Source: Burkholderiaceae bacterium
GTDB lineage: Bacteria; Pseudomonadota; Gammaproteobacteria; Burkholderiales; Burkholderiaceae_E
Length of the DNA: 40,289 nt
Direction of reading: 5' to 3'
Assembly: GCA_021463505.1 (NCBI GenBank)
Contig: JAJTYR010000030.1
Coordinates: 1-40,289, forward strand
In this document: positions 23,730 to 32,000 of the stretch, one piece after another
How positions within the stretch are numbered: position 1 is the first letter of the stretch
Layout of the letters: every line of letters begins with the position of its first letter
Translations under genes and position numbers: made by a program
Notes under the pieces: model-generated
What the model was told of the DNA's origin: nothing
Seen by the model: only the letters and a program-made list of their open reading frames with translations
Database searches by the model: none

Positions 23730-25025
23730 ATGACGACGATCGCCCGCAACACCGCCCTCATTCCGCTTTCGGCCGCCGATCGCCTGTTCGGCTGGCGCGA
23801 CCATGCCGCACTGTGGCTCAGCCTCGGCGTGGGCTTGCTGGTCATGCAGGTGGGGGCTTACCTGGTGCCGGCGCTCGGCACGCAGGCGGCGCTCGCGGCG
23901 ATCGTCGGCGGATCGGTGATCGGCGCCGGGCTGCTCGGCTGGACCGCGAAGATCGGCTGCGACAGCGGCCTGTCCAGCGCAGGGCTGATGCACGCCGCCT
24001 ACGGCAGCAGCTTCGCGCGGCTGCCGGTGGTGCTGAACATCGTCCAGCTGATCGGCTGGACGACCTTCGAGCTGGTGGTGATGCGCGACGGCGTGCTCGC
24101 GATCGCGCGACAGGCCGGGGCGCTGGCGCCGGCGGCCTCCGCGGTGCCGGGTGCCGAGGCGGCGGGCACGTTGCCGTTGCCCGTCGTGCTGGTGACGCTG
24201 GCGTTCGGCGCGCTGCTGGTGGGCCTGCTCGCCGGCTCGATGGTCGGGCTGGTGCGCAAGTTCATCGGCCGCTTCGGGCTGCCGCTGGTGATCCTGTCGC
24301 TTGCCTGGCTGTCGTGGCAGTTCCTGGGCAAGGCGCAGACGATGGGCTGGTCGACGATCTGGAACCGCGCGGGTGACGGCGGCATGAGCACGCTCGGGGC
24401 GCTCGACCTGGTGATCGCGATGCCGATTTCGTGGCTGCCGCTGGTGGCCGACTTCTCGCGGCACGGCCACGACGGGCGCAGCGCGCTTCGCGGCACCTGG
24501 CTCGGTTACGCGGTGGCCAACGTCTGGTGCTATGCGCTCGGGGTGCTGGTCGCGCTCACCACGCCGTCGCCCGACCTGGTGTCGGCGCTGCTGCTCGCGC
24601 AGGGCGGGCTCGTGGCGCTCGGCCTGATCCTGATCGACGAAGTCGACAACGCCTACGGCGACCTGTACTCGGGCTCGGTGGCCGGCCACAGTCTCGCGCC
24701 CGGCTGGAGCACGCGCCGCTGGGGCGTGCAGCTCGCGGTGCTGTGCACGGCGCTGGCGCTGGTGCTGCCGATGCACAGTCTCGAGCCGTTCCTGCTGATG
24801 CTCAGTTCGGTGTTCGTGCCGCTGTACGGGGTGATCCTCGGGAGGCTTGGCGGTCGCACCGACGTGCCGTCGCTGGTGGGCGCCCGGCGCGTCGATGGCA
24901 GCGCAGTCGCGATCTGGGTGCTTGGCGTGGCCGTCTTCCACCTGCTGCCGCAGTTCTCGACCCAGCTCGGATCGGCGCTGCCGACGCTGGCTCTCACCTT
25001 CGTGCTCGCGCGCGCGTCGCGGTGA
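23730..25025 (+). CDS. cytX: CytX-type hydroxymethylpyrimidine transporter (NCS1 family)
   Basis: A 431-residue inner-membrane transporter of the NCS1 (nucleobase:cation symporter) family with about twelve helices. Family features include the start [23 protein letters not shown], the [18 protein letters not shown] helix and [12 protein letters not shown]. The length and the TPP riboswitch directly in front point to CytX, the putative importer of the thiamine precursor HMP, rather than cytosine permease CodB. It is repressed when TPP is plentiful. Its stop at 25025 is followed after 38 bases by an unrelated luciferase-like gene, so thiamine control may extend to that gene too. Confidence 0.92.
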   Translation: MTTIARNTALIPLSAADRLFGWRDHAALWLSLGVGLLVMQVGAYLVPALGTQAALAAIVGGSVIGAGLLGWTAKIGCDSGLSSAGLMHAAYGSSFARLPVVLNIVQLIGWTTFELVVMRDGVLAIARQAGALAPAASAVPGAEAAGTLPLPVVLVTLAFGALLVGLLAGSMVGLVRKFIGRFGLPLVILSLAWLSWQFLGKAQTMGWSTIWNRAGDGGMSTLGALDLVIAMPISWLPLVADFSRHGHDGRSALRGTWLGYAVANVWCYALGVLVALTTPSPDLVSALLLAQGGLVALGLILIDEVDNAYGDLYSGSVAGHSLAPGWSTRRWGVQLAVLCTALALVLPMHSLEPFLLMLSSVFVPLYGVILGRLGGRTDVPSLVGARRVDGSAVAIWVLGVAVFHLLPQFSTQLGSALPTLALTFVLARASR

Positions 25026-25063
25026 TCGGCGCGCCGGGCGCGGCGGCCGCTACACTGCGGTCC

Positions 25064-26047
25064 GTGATCCCGCTCTCCGTCCTCGACCTGGCTCCGATCC
25101 GCAAGGGTGACACCGCGGCCGACGCGCTGCGCAACACGCTCGACCTCGCCCGGCATTGCGAGGACTGGGGTTATCGCCGCTACTGGCTCGCCGAGCACCA
25201 CAACATGACCGGCATCGCCAGCGCGGCGACCTCGGTGGTGATCGGCTACGTCGCGGGCGGCACGCGCACGATCCGCGTCGGCGCCGGCGGCGTGATGCTG
25301 TCGAACCACTCGCCGCTGGTGATCGCCGAGCAGTTCGGCACGCTGGAGTCGCTGTATCCGGGGCGCATCGACCTCGGGCTGGGCCGCGCGCCGGGCACCG
25401 ACATGGTCACGTTGCGCGCGCTGCGCCGCGACCCGCACGCGGCCGAGGCCTTCCCCGACGACGTGCTCGAGCTGCAGGCGCTGTTCGGGCCGGTGCAGCC
25501 GGGGCAGGCCTGGCGCGCGGTGCCGGGCGCCGGGCTGAACGTACCGTTGTGGATCCTCGGCTCGAGCCTCTACGGCGCGCAGCTCGCGGCGCACCTCGGC
25601 CTGCCGTACGCGTTCGCGTCGCACTTCGCGCCCGATGCGCTGATGCAGGCCCTCGCGATCTATCGCGAGCGGTTCCGCCCGTCGGCGCAGCTCGACCGGC
25701 CTCACGCGATGGTCGGCATCAACGTGGTTGTCGCCGACACCGACGAGGCGGCGCGGCGCCTGTTCACCACCATCCAGCAGCGCTTCACCGACATGATGCG
25801 CAATGCGCGCGGCCAGCTGTCGCCGCCGATCGACGACATCGAGTCGTACTGGACGCCGGCCGAGAAGGCGCAGGTGTCGCGGATGCTCGCGTGCTCGTTC
25901 GTGGGTTCGCCCGGGACGGTGCGACGCGAGCTGGAGCGTTTCGTCGAGACCACCGGCGCCGACGAGCTGATGGCGGCCAGCGCGATCCACGACCACGCGG
26001 CGCGGCTGCGCTCGTACGAGCTGCTGGCCGGCGCCTGGCGACGCTGA
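25064..26047 (+). CDS. LLM-class flavin-dependent oxidoreductase
   Basis: A 327-residue luciferase-like monooxygenase of the YhbW/alkanal-monooxygenase-like type. Seen are the start [15 protein letters not shown], the active-site region [19 protein letters not shown], the flavin-site loop [20 protein letters not shown] and the conserved [12 protein letters not shown] chose the GTG at 25064 because similarity to the family starts there; a GTG at 25022 would add 14 residues that look like intergenic sequence and overlaps the cytX stop. The substrate is unknown. It lies seven bases before metX, so it may be co-transcribed with metXW. Confidence 0.87.
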   Translation: MIPLSVLDLAPIRKGDTAADALRNTLDLARHCEDWGYRRYWLAEHHNMTGIASAATSVVIGYVAGGTRTIRVGAGGVMLSNHSPLVIAEQFGTLESLYPGRIDLGLGRAPGTDMVTLRALRRDPHAAEAFPDDVLELQALFGPVQPGQAWRAVPGAGLNVPLWILGSSLYGAQLAAHLGLPYAFASHFAPDALMQALAIYRERFRPSAQLDRPHAMVGINVVVADTDEAARRLFTTIQQRFTDMMRNARGQLSPPIDDIESYWTPAEKAQVSRMLACSFVGSPGTVRRELERFVETTGADELMAASAIHDHAARLRSYELLAGAWRR

Positions 26048-26053
26048 TCGACG

Positions 26054-27304
26054 TTGGACCCGTCCTTCCAGCCTTCGACCCCGCCGGCGACCGGATCCGG
26101 CTCGGTGGGCATCGTCACCGCGCAGCGGATGCGCTTCGAGCAGCCGCTTGCGCTGCGCAGCGGCGCGTCGATCGCCGGCTACGAACTGGTCTACGAAACC
26201 TACGGCGCGCTGAATGCCGGGCGCTCGAACGCGGTGCTGGTCTGTCACGCGCTGAATGCCGGGCACCACGTGGCCGGTGCCTGCGCCGAGCGTCCCGGCG
26301 ACATCGGCTGGTGGGACAACATGGTCGGACCGGGCAAGCCGGTCGACACCGACCGCTTCTTCGTCGTTGGCGTGAACAACCTCGGCAGCTGCTTCGGGTC
26401 GACCGGGCCGATGAGCGTCGATCCGGCCACCGGCAAACCCTGGGGCCCCGATTTTCCGGTCGTCACCGTGGAGGACTGGGTGCACGCGCAGGCGCGCCTG
26501 GCCGACGCGCTGGGCATCGAGCGTTTCGCCGCGGTGATGGGCGGCAGCCTGGGCGGCATGCAGGCGCTGGCGTGGACCACGCTGTACCCGCAGCGCGTCG
26601 CGCACTGCGTGGCGGTGGCCACCGCGCCGAAGCTGTCGGCGCAGAACATCGCGTTCAACGAGGTGGCGCGCCGCGCGATCATCACCGACCCCGACTTTCA
26701 CGGTGGGCGCTTCTACGACCACGGCGTGGTCCCGGCGCGCGGGCTGCAGGTGGCGCGGATGATCGGTCACATCACCTACCTGTCGGACGACGTGATGGGC
26801 GAGAAGTTCGGCCGCGCGCTGCGCCGCCACGTGACCGACACCGTGCTGCGCAACGACTACCGCTTCACTTTCGACGTCGAGTTCGAGATCGAGTCGTACC
26901 TGCGCTACCAGGGCGAGAAGTTCTCGGGCTACTTCGACGCGAACACCTACCTGCTGATCACGCGCGCGCTCGACTACTTCGACCCGGCACTCGCGCACGG
27001 CGGCGACCTGGCGCGCGCGCTGGCGCCGGCGCAGGCCGACTTCCTGCTGGTGTCGTTCACCACCGACTGGCGCTTCGCGCCCGAGCGCAGCCGCGAGATC
27101 GTCGAGGCGCTGCTCGCCAACGGGCGGCGCGTCACCTATGCCGAGGTCGACGCGCCGCACGGCCACGATGCGTTCCTGCTCGACGACCCGCAGTACATGG
27201 CGGTGATGCGCAACTGGTTCGAGCGCGTGGATGCGCGCGTGCGCGCCGGCACGGGTCCGCAGGCGGCCGGCCTCGCGCAGGGCACGCCGGAGGGCGCGCG
27301 ATGA
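26054..27304 (+). CDS. metX: Homoserine O-acyltransferase MetX
   Basis: A 416-residue alpha/beta-hydrolase that acylates homoserine in methionine synthesis. The nucleophile is in [13 protein letters not shown]; the triad is completed by the Asp in TTDWRFAP and the His in [11 protein letters not shown] near the C terminus. Other family marks are YELVYETYG and [12 protein letters not shown]. Enzymes of this clade may use either acetyl- or succinyl-CoA; many proteobacterial MetX proteins have been shown to be succinyltransferases (MetXS), so the donor is open. The start at 26054 is a TTG; a GTG at 26105 would remove 17 poorly conserved residues. The stop overlaps the metW start (ATGA). Confidence 0.93.
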   Translation: MDPSFQPSTPPATGSGSVGIVTAQRMRFEQPLALRSGASIAGYELVYETYGALNAGRSNAVLVCHALNAGHHVAGACAERPGDIGWWDNMVGPGKPVDTDRFFVVGVNNLGSCFGSTGPMSVDPATGKPWGPDFPVVTVEDWVHAQARLADALGIERFAAVMGGSLGGMQALAWTTLYPQRVAHCVAVATAPKLSAQNIAFNEVARRAIITDPDFHGGRFYDHGVVPARGLQVARMIGHITYLSDDVMGEKFGRALRRHVTDTVLRNDYRFTFDVEFEIESYLRYQGEKFSGYFDANTYLLITRALDYFDPALAHGGDLARALAPAQADFLLVSFTTDWRFAPERSREIVEALLANGRRVTYAEVDAPHGHDAFLLDDPQYMAVMRNWFERVDARVRAGTGPQAAGLAQGTPEGAR

Positions 27305-27933
27305 CGAAGCGCCTGCTGCCGCTACCGCACCCGCCCGGCGGCCGGGGCAACGGCCTGCGTCCCGACCTCGCGCTGATCGCCCACTGGATCGCACCGGGCT
27401 CGCACGTGCTCGACCTCGGCTGCGGCGACGGTGCGCTGCTGGCGCACCTGCAATCGGCCAAGGGTTGCCGGGGTTACGGCGTCGAGATCAACGACGAGCA
27501 GTTGCTCGCGTGCATGCGCAAGGGCGTCGACGTGATCCAGCAGGACATCGAGGCGGGGCTGGGCATGTTCCACGCGCCGTCGTTCGACGTGGTCGTGCTG
27601 TCGATGGCGATCCAGATGACGCACCAGACCGAGCGCGTGCTGCGCGAGATGAGCGAGGTCGGTCGCGAGGGGGTCGTGTCGCTGCCGAACTTCGGCCACT
27701 GGACCCACGCGTGGTCGCTGCTGCGCGGGCGCATGCCGGTGTCGCGCGAGCTGCCCTACGAGTGGTTCGACACGCCGAACCTGCACATGTCGACCGTGCG
27801 CGACTTCGAGGACTTCCTGCGCCGACTCGGGCTGGTGATCACCGGCCGCGCGTTCCTGTGCGACGGCGCGCCGGTCGGCTGGCTGCCGTCGCTGCGCTCG
27901 ACGCAGGCGATCTACCGGTTCCGGCGGGGGTGA
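27301..27933 (+). CDS. metW: Methionine biosynthesis protein MetW
   Basis: A 210-residue methyltransferase-fold protein found next to metX in many Proteobacteria, where it supports MetX activity. It contains the SAM-binding motif [12 protein letters not shown], the [23 protein letters not shown] stretch, the [13 protein letters not shown] helix and the MetW-typical [29 protein letters not shown] and ARxFLCDG segments. Its ATG overlaps the metX stop by four bases, so the two are translationally coupled and should work together in one complex. A SAM-fold protein without a known methyl acceptor, it likely acts by binding MetX. Confidence 0.93.
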   Translation: MTKRLLPLPHPPGGRGNGLRPDLALIAHWIAPGSHVLDLGCGDGALLAHLQSAKGCRGYGVEINDEQLLACMRKGVDVIQQDIEAGLGMFHAPSFDVVVLSMAIQMTHQTERVLREMSEVGREGVVSLPNFGHWTHAWSLLRGRMPVSRELPYEWFDTPNLHMSTVRDFEDFLRRLGLVITGRAFLCDGAPVGWLPSLRSTQAIYRFRRG

Positions 27934-27976
27934 ATCGGGTGACTGGCGACGTCGCCGGCCCACGAGGTTCAGGGCT

Positions 27977-28273
27977 TCAGCGCACGTCCGCATATTCGGG
28001 CGTGCGCGCAAGCACCACCCGAACGTACGAACAGGTCGGCACCAGCCGGGTCTTCCCGGCGCGCGCCCACTGCACGGCCGCGTCGACCAGCCGGCGCGCG
28101 AAGTTGCCGCCGCGCAGGCCGGGATCGACCCAGGTATGGTCCACGATCGCGACGCCGTCGCCGAGCGAGTAGGTGAGTTCGGCGATGCGGCGGCCGTCGC
28201 GTTCGATGAAGAACGCGCCGCGACGGCCATCGGACTGGTGCCTGATCGGATCTTCGAGGTTGGGTTCGGTCAT
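27977..28273 (-). CDS. Small GNAT-like N-acetyltransferase (YidJ/Yjdj type)
   Basis: A 98-residue protein of the short GNAT type with an N-terminal strand region (GAFFIERDGRRIAELTYSLGDG), a VIDHTWVDPGLRGGNFARRLVDAAV acetyl-CoA-binding stretch (the R/Q-x-x-G-x-G/A motif is RGGNFA) and a C-terminal strand IVPTCSYVRVVLARTPEY-like segment (LVPTCSYVRVVLARTPEY). These tiny acetyltransferases have unknown substrates. It lies 33 bases after the stop of the PQQ-type dehydrogenase gene on the same strand and could be the last gene of that operon, though no ribosome-binding site is clear. Confidence 0.87.
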   Translation of the reverse strand: MTEPNLEDPIRHQSDGRRGAFFIERDGRRIAELTYSLGDGVAIVDHTWVDPGLRGGNFARRLVDAAVQWARAGKTRLVPTCSYVRVVLARTPEYADVR

Positions 28274-28306
28274 GTGCAGAAGGGAGCGTGGAACAGGTCC
28301 GGTCGC

Positions 28307-29494
28307 TCAGCCGCCAGGCAAAAGCCGCAGCAGCCGCCCGTCGGACTCATCGGTCAGAAGATACAGCAGGCCGTCCGGCCCCTGGCGCACGTCGCGCACC
28401 CGCTCGCCGAGGTTGGTGAGCAGCCGCTCCTCGCGTACCACCCGGCTGCCGTCCAGTTCGAGCCGCGACAGCAGCCGGAACTTCAACGCACCGACGAACA
28501 GGCTGCCGCGCCACCCCGGATAGCGGTCGCCGGTGCAGAACGCCATGCCCGAGGGCGCGATCGACGGGGTCCACTGCCACAGCGGTGGCGTCACGTCGGC
28601 GCGCCCGGTGCCTTCGCCGATCCTGAAACCGGTGCCGTACTCGCGTCCGAAAGTGATCACCGGCCAGCCGTAATTGGCGCCGGCCTGTTCGATATTCACC
28701 TCGTCGCCGCCCTGCGGGCCGTGCTCGTGTGTCCACAGTTGTCCGGTCACCGGATGCAGGGCTGCCCCCTGGACGTTGCGGTGGCCGTACGAATGGATCT
28801 CGGGCAGTGCGCCGGCGCGCTTCGCGAACGGGTTGTCCGGCGGTACGCTGCCGTCGGCGCGGATACGCACGATCTTGCCGTAGTGGTTGTCCAGCGCCTG
28901 GGCGCGGTCGCGCTGCGAGAAGCGATCGCCCAGCGTGACGAACAGCGTGCCGTCGCGCGCGAACACGAGGCGCGAGCCGAAGTGGTTGCCACCGCCGATG
29001 CGGTCTCGCTGGCCGAAGATCACGCGCGCATCGCGCAGCAGCGGTGTTGCGCCATCGACGAGTTCGGCGCGCGCGACCGCGGTGCGCGCGCCGTCTGCGC
29101 CCGGCTCGCTGAACGAGACGAAGATCGTGCGATCACGCGCGAAGTCGGGGCTGGGCGCGATGTCGAGCAGCCCACCCTGGCCGCCTGGCTGCACCTGCGG
29201 AACGCCCGCCAGGGGCGCAGACAACCGACCGTCGGAGCCCACGATGCGCAACCGGCCGGGCCGTTCGGTGACCAGCATCCGCCCGCCGGGCAGGAACGCG
29301 AGCGACCACGGGTGCTCGAGGCCGCGCGTGATCTCGACGACCTCGATGCGCGGCGGCGTCGCCGCGCTCGCGCGTGGTGCCCGCCCGGCCGCTGCCAGTG
29401 CCGGCATGCACGCCAGCGCGCGCAGCGCGTGCCGGCGACGCAGATCGGGGTCGACCGCATCGGCACACGGCGTGCGTGTGTCGCGGCGCCTCAT
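28307..29494 (-). CDS. PQQ-type soluble aldose sugar dehydrogenase-like protein
   Basis: A 395-residue six-bladed beta-propeller of the glucose/sorbosone dehydrogenase (GSDH) family, close to the YliI/Asd soluble aldose dehydrogenases that use PQQ. Marks are HPWSLAFLPGGRMLVTERPGRL, GGQGGLLDIAPSPDF, SYGHRNVQGAALHP and the HEHGPQGGDEVNI loop with its metal and cofactor residues. The N terminus holds an arginine-rich stretch (DLRRRHALRALACMPALAAA) that may be a Tat or Sec signal, so the protein probably works in the periplasm. The ATG overlaps the stop of the crotonase gene (ATGA), so it belongs to that operon. Its substrate is unknown. Confidence 0.88.
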   Translation of the reverse strand: MRRRDTRTPCADAVDPDLRRRHALRALACMPALAAAGRAPRASAATPPRIEVVEITRGLEHPWSLAFLPGGRMLVTERPGRLRIVGSDGRLSAPLAGVPQVQPGGQGGLLDIAPSPDFARDRTIFVSFSEPGADGARTAVARAELVDGATPLLRDARVIFGQRDRIGGGNHFGSRLVFARDGTLFVTLGDRFSQRDRAQALDNHYGKIVRIRADGSVPPDNPFAKRAGALPEIHSYGHRNVQGAALHPVTGQLWTHEHGPQGGDEVNIEQAGANYGWPVITFGREYGTGFRIGEGTGRADVTPPLWQWTPSIAPSGMAFCTGDRYPGWRGSLFVGALKFRLLSRLELDGSRVVREERLLTNLGERVRDVRQGPDGLLYLLTDESDGRLLRLLPGG

Positions 29495-30300
29495 TTCGAG
29501 CCCTGCTTTTCGTCGAGCAGTCGCACGACACGCTGGCGCAACTCCTCCGATGCCAGGCTCTGGCGGTACGCGTCGGTCATCGACGCCATCGTCGCCCGCC
29601 CTGTGTCGCTGTCCAGGCCGGCCCGCGCCATCGCGTTCAGGTGTCGCTTCATCTGCGCGACGACGCCGGGCGCGGTGCGCGAGATGTGGTCGAGATACGC
29701 GTCGACCCTCGTGCACAGCGCATCGCGCGGCACCAGGTCGGTGAGAAAGCCGATGCGCAGCATCTCGTCGGACTCGATCGTCATCGCGGTCAGCATCAGC
29801 TTGCTCGCCGCGGGAAGCCCGAGTCGCGCGAGATAGCGGCGCAGGCCCCCGGGGTAGTAGTGCAGGCCGAACTTCGCGGCCGGCATGAACATCTTCAGGC
29901 CGGGCGAGCCGATGCGGAAGTCGCAGCACAGCGCGAGGTCGGTGGCGCCGCCGTAGACGCTGCCGTTGAGCGCGGCGATCGTCGGGAACGGCAGCGTCTC
30001 GAGCACGTCGAGCATGCGCTCGAAGCGCGCGTCGAGCTCGTCGATGATCGCCTGCAGCGTGTAGCCCGAGCTGAAGGTCTTGTCGCTTGCGCCGGTGATC
30101 ACCATCGCCCGCGTGCGGCCCTCGGCGGCCAGCCGCTCGAACAGCGCGAGCAGCGCATCGACGTCGGCCGGATCGAGGCGATTGTGCTCGGCCGGGCGAT
30201 TCAGCGTGAGTCGCAGCACGTCGCCGGCACGCTGCACCAGCGGGGCGCCCGCGTGCGGGGCCAGCGGTTCGGCGGCGACATCGGCGAAGCGATCAGCCAT
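29491..30300 (-). CDS. Enoyl-CoA hydratase/isomerase family (crotonase-fold) protein
   Basis: A 269-residue crotonase-fold protein with the usual elements: LTLNRPAEHNRLDP, the first oxyanion loop TFSSGYTLQ, and GSVYGGATDLALCCDFRIG. The two glutamates used for hydration in standard enoyl-CoA hydratases are not kept: the first position reads Asp121 (GGATDLA), and the second lies in FMPAAKFGL, where Glu is replaced by Ala (about 141). So plain enoyl hydration is unlikely; isomerisation, hydrolysis or decarboxylation is more plausible. The second oxyanion loop reads YYPGGLRRY. It overlaps both neighbours (8 bases with the cupin, 4 with the dehydrogenase), marking a tight operon. Confidence 0.88.
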   Translation of the reverse strand: MADRFADVAAEPLAPHAGAPLVQRAGDVLRLTLNRPAEHNRLDPADVDALLALFERLAAEGRTRAMVITGASDKTFSSGYTLQAIIDELDARFERMLDVLETLPFPTIAALNGSVYGGATDLALCCDFRIGSPGLKMFMPAAKFGLHYYPGGLRRYLARLGLPAASKLMLTAMTIESDEMLRIGFLTDLVPRDALCTRVDAYLDHISRTAPGVVAQMKRHLNAMARAGLDSDTGRATMASMTDAYRQSLASEELRQRVVRLLDEKQGSK

Positions 30301-30763
30301 CGTCGTCTTCGCCTCCGGTGCGAATGAACGCGGCGACCTGCGGCGTGCGGCGCAGCGCGGCGAGCGCCTGCGCATCGGGCAGTTGTGGCCGGTCGCGGTC
30401 CTTGTCGACCAGGCACAGGAAACCGAGCGGGGAATCCGCGTCGGCGCGGAACTGGTGCCAGGCGAGTGGCGGCACGCGGACCAGGTCGTGCGCGGCGATC
30501 GCGTGGACCTGGTCGCCGACCAGGCAGTGGCCGCGCCCGCGCAGGATCATCACCGCGTGCGCATGCCGGTGGCGTTCGAGCGTGGAGTAGCCTTCCGGGG
30601 CGACCTCGAAGTAGCGCCACTCGCAGTGCAGGTCGTCTTCGTGGAACAGCACCTGTCGCGTGACGTCGCGAAACGGCGCGCTGCCCGCCTCCTTGTAGCG
30701 CGTCGTCTCGACACGCTCCCAGCGGAAGCCTGGCTGCGCCTTGCGGAGCGGGGAATCGGCCAT
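30293..30763 (-). CDS. Cupin-domain protein next to the RuBisCO-like gene
   Basis: A 156-residue single cupin. The metal site is seen as LERHRHAHAVMILRGRGHCLVG (His-x-His) and the second motif as VRVPPLAWHQFRA. Residues 1-50 form an N-terminal arm with EWRYFEVAPEGYS. It lies two bases after the stop of the RuBisCO-like gene and overlaps the crotonase gene by eight. In Rhodospirillum rubrum a RuBisCO-like protein works with a cupin (methylthioxylulose-phosphate methylsulfurylase) in the MTA-isoprenoid shunt; the pairing here makes a similar enzyme possible, but that is inference. The ATG at 30763 is chosen over an in-frame TTG at 30769. Confidence 0.87.
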   Translation of the reverse strand: MADSPLRKAQPGFRWERVETTRYKEAGSAPFRDVTRQVLFHEDDLHCEWRYFEVAPEGYSTLERHRHAHAVMILRGRGHCLVGDQVHAIAAHDLVRVPPLAWHQFRADADSPLGFLCLVDKDRDRPQLPDAQALAALRRTPQVAAFIRTGGEDDDG

Positions 30764-30765
30764 CG

Positions 30766-31917
30766 TCAATGTCGGCAGGCTTCGAACGCGTGGGCTACGC
30801 GTGCGGCGAACTCGGCCGCACGCGCCGGCATCGCGTCGCCGGCGGCGAGCAGGTTGCCGCCGATGAGCAGCATCGTATCGGGTCCGTAGTCGACGAGCAT
30901 CTCGCCGACCCGCTCCACGCTCATCCCGCCGGCGGGTACCGGCAGTGCCGGCGCATGCGGGCCCAGCGGCGCGCGGGCGCAGGCGGCGATCGCCAGACAG
31001 TCATCGCGCCGGTACGCGAAGCGCCCGCCCCAGTTGGGAAAGATCGTCGCGTCGGCGCCAAAGAGGCGGAACAGCCGTCCGAGCAGCAGCGGCGCGGCAA
31101 TGCGCGCCTGTCCCGCCAGCGCCGGATGGGCGAGCAGCGGCACGCCGGCCCCGGCGCGCACCTGTTCGACGAAGCCCGGCACGCCGAGGATCATCGGACA
31201 TGCGAGCGCGGCCGCGACGCCTTCGTCGCGCAGCAGCGCAAGCTGCGCTGCCAGCCGCCGCGGGCCGCCCGACAGGCTGGGTGCATAGACCGAACGATGG
31301 CCGGCGAGCGCGTCGCCGGCTGCCGCCTTCTCGCGGTTGGCGCGCTCGATCGCGGCCTGTACCCGCGGCACGCGCTGCGCGAACGGCGCGGTGGCCTGAT
31401 CGGCGATGCCGTGGTCGTCCTTGATCACGTCGATGCCTGCACGCGCGAACGCGTAGGCGAGCGCGGCGAGCGCATCCGGTGCGAGCCCTTGTGGCTTGAG
31501 CGCAGTGCAACTGAGCGGCCGGCGCGCGTCCTGCGCGCCCACCGCGGCGCGCCAGCCGTCGATACCGAAGCGCGGACCCGGCAGCGCGGCGAGCAGCTCC
31601 GCAGGCAGTTGCAGGTCGACCAGTTCGACGTCGGGCTGCAGCGAGCAGTTGCCGAACAGCACGTTCATCAGCTGGCCGGGTTCGTTGCCGGTCGTTTCGG
31701 CGGCAAGCGCGAGCGCCACGTCGAAGCTGCCGGGCGCATCGCCGGCCGGCTCGATCGATTGCACCGTGCCGGTGACCTCGTTGCGCACGCGCGCGTCGCG
31801 CACCGCCTCTGGCGGCATCTCGATCGACTGCTCGATCGCGAGCGCCTGCGCGCGCGCCGCGACCGCCCCGGCGGGGCACCGGATGCGGTAGCGAACCGAC
31901 ATGCGCTCGGAGGACAT
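30766..31917 (-). CDS. RuBisCO-like protein (form IV)
   Basis: A 383-residue member of the RuBisCO large-chain superfamily, shorter than true RuBisCO (about 460-475). The carbamylated-lysine region is VIKDDHG: Lys166, Asp167 and Asp168 are kept, but the Glu that completes the Mg site in RuBisCO is His169. Lys141 (ALKPQGL) matches the first active-site lysine. The HRA motif is HPA (264-266), as in YkrW-like proteins, and the loop-6 lysine is absent (PVPAGGMS at 326-333). GGNLL at 353-357 keeps the phosphate-binding glycines. It should therefore not fix CO2 but act as an enolase or isomerase-type enzyme on a sugar phosphate. It heads the operon with a cupin, crotonase and PQQ-type dehydrogenase. 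Confidence 0.87.
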   Translation of the reverse strand: MSSERMSVRYRIRCPAGAVAARAQALAIEQSIEMPPEAVRDARVRNEVTGTVQSIEPAGDAPGSFDVALALAAETTGNEPGQLMNVLFGNCSLQPDVELVDLQLPAELLAALPGPRFGIDGWRAAVGAQDARRPLSCTALKPQGLAPDALAALAYAFARAGIDVIKDDHGIADQATAPFAQRVPRVQAAIERANREKAAAGDALAGHRSVYAPSLSGGPRRLAAQLALLRDEGVAAALACPMILGVPGFVEQVRAGAGVPLLAHPALAGQARIAAPLLLGRLFRLFGADATIFPNWGGRFAYRRDDCLAIAACARAPLGPHAPALPVPAGGMSVERVGEMLVDYGPDTMLLIGGNLLAAGDAMPARAAEFAARVAHAFEACRH

Positions 31918-32000
31918 GCGCCAAGCATAGCGCGCGCGCCGGGCGGACTAGGACATCGGTGGAATTGTGGCAGCGATGCGTGATCGATAGCGTGGACGAC

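Noticed and set aside
24653-27394. A 913-codon minus-strand open frame covering LLM oxidoreductase and metX.
   Set aside because: Antisense to two clearly recognised genes; no domain is visible in it.
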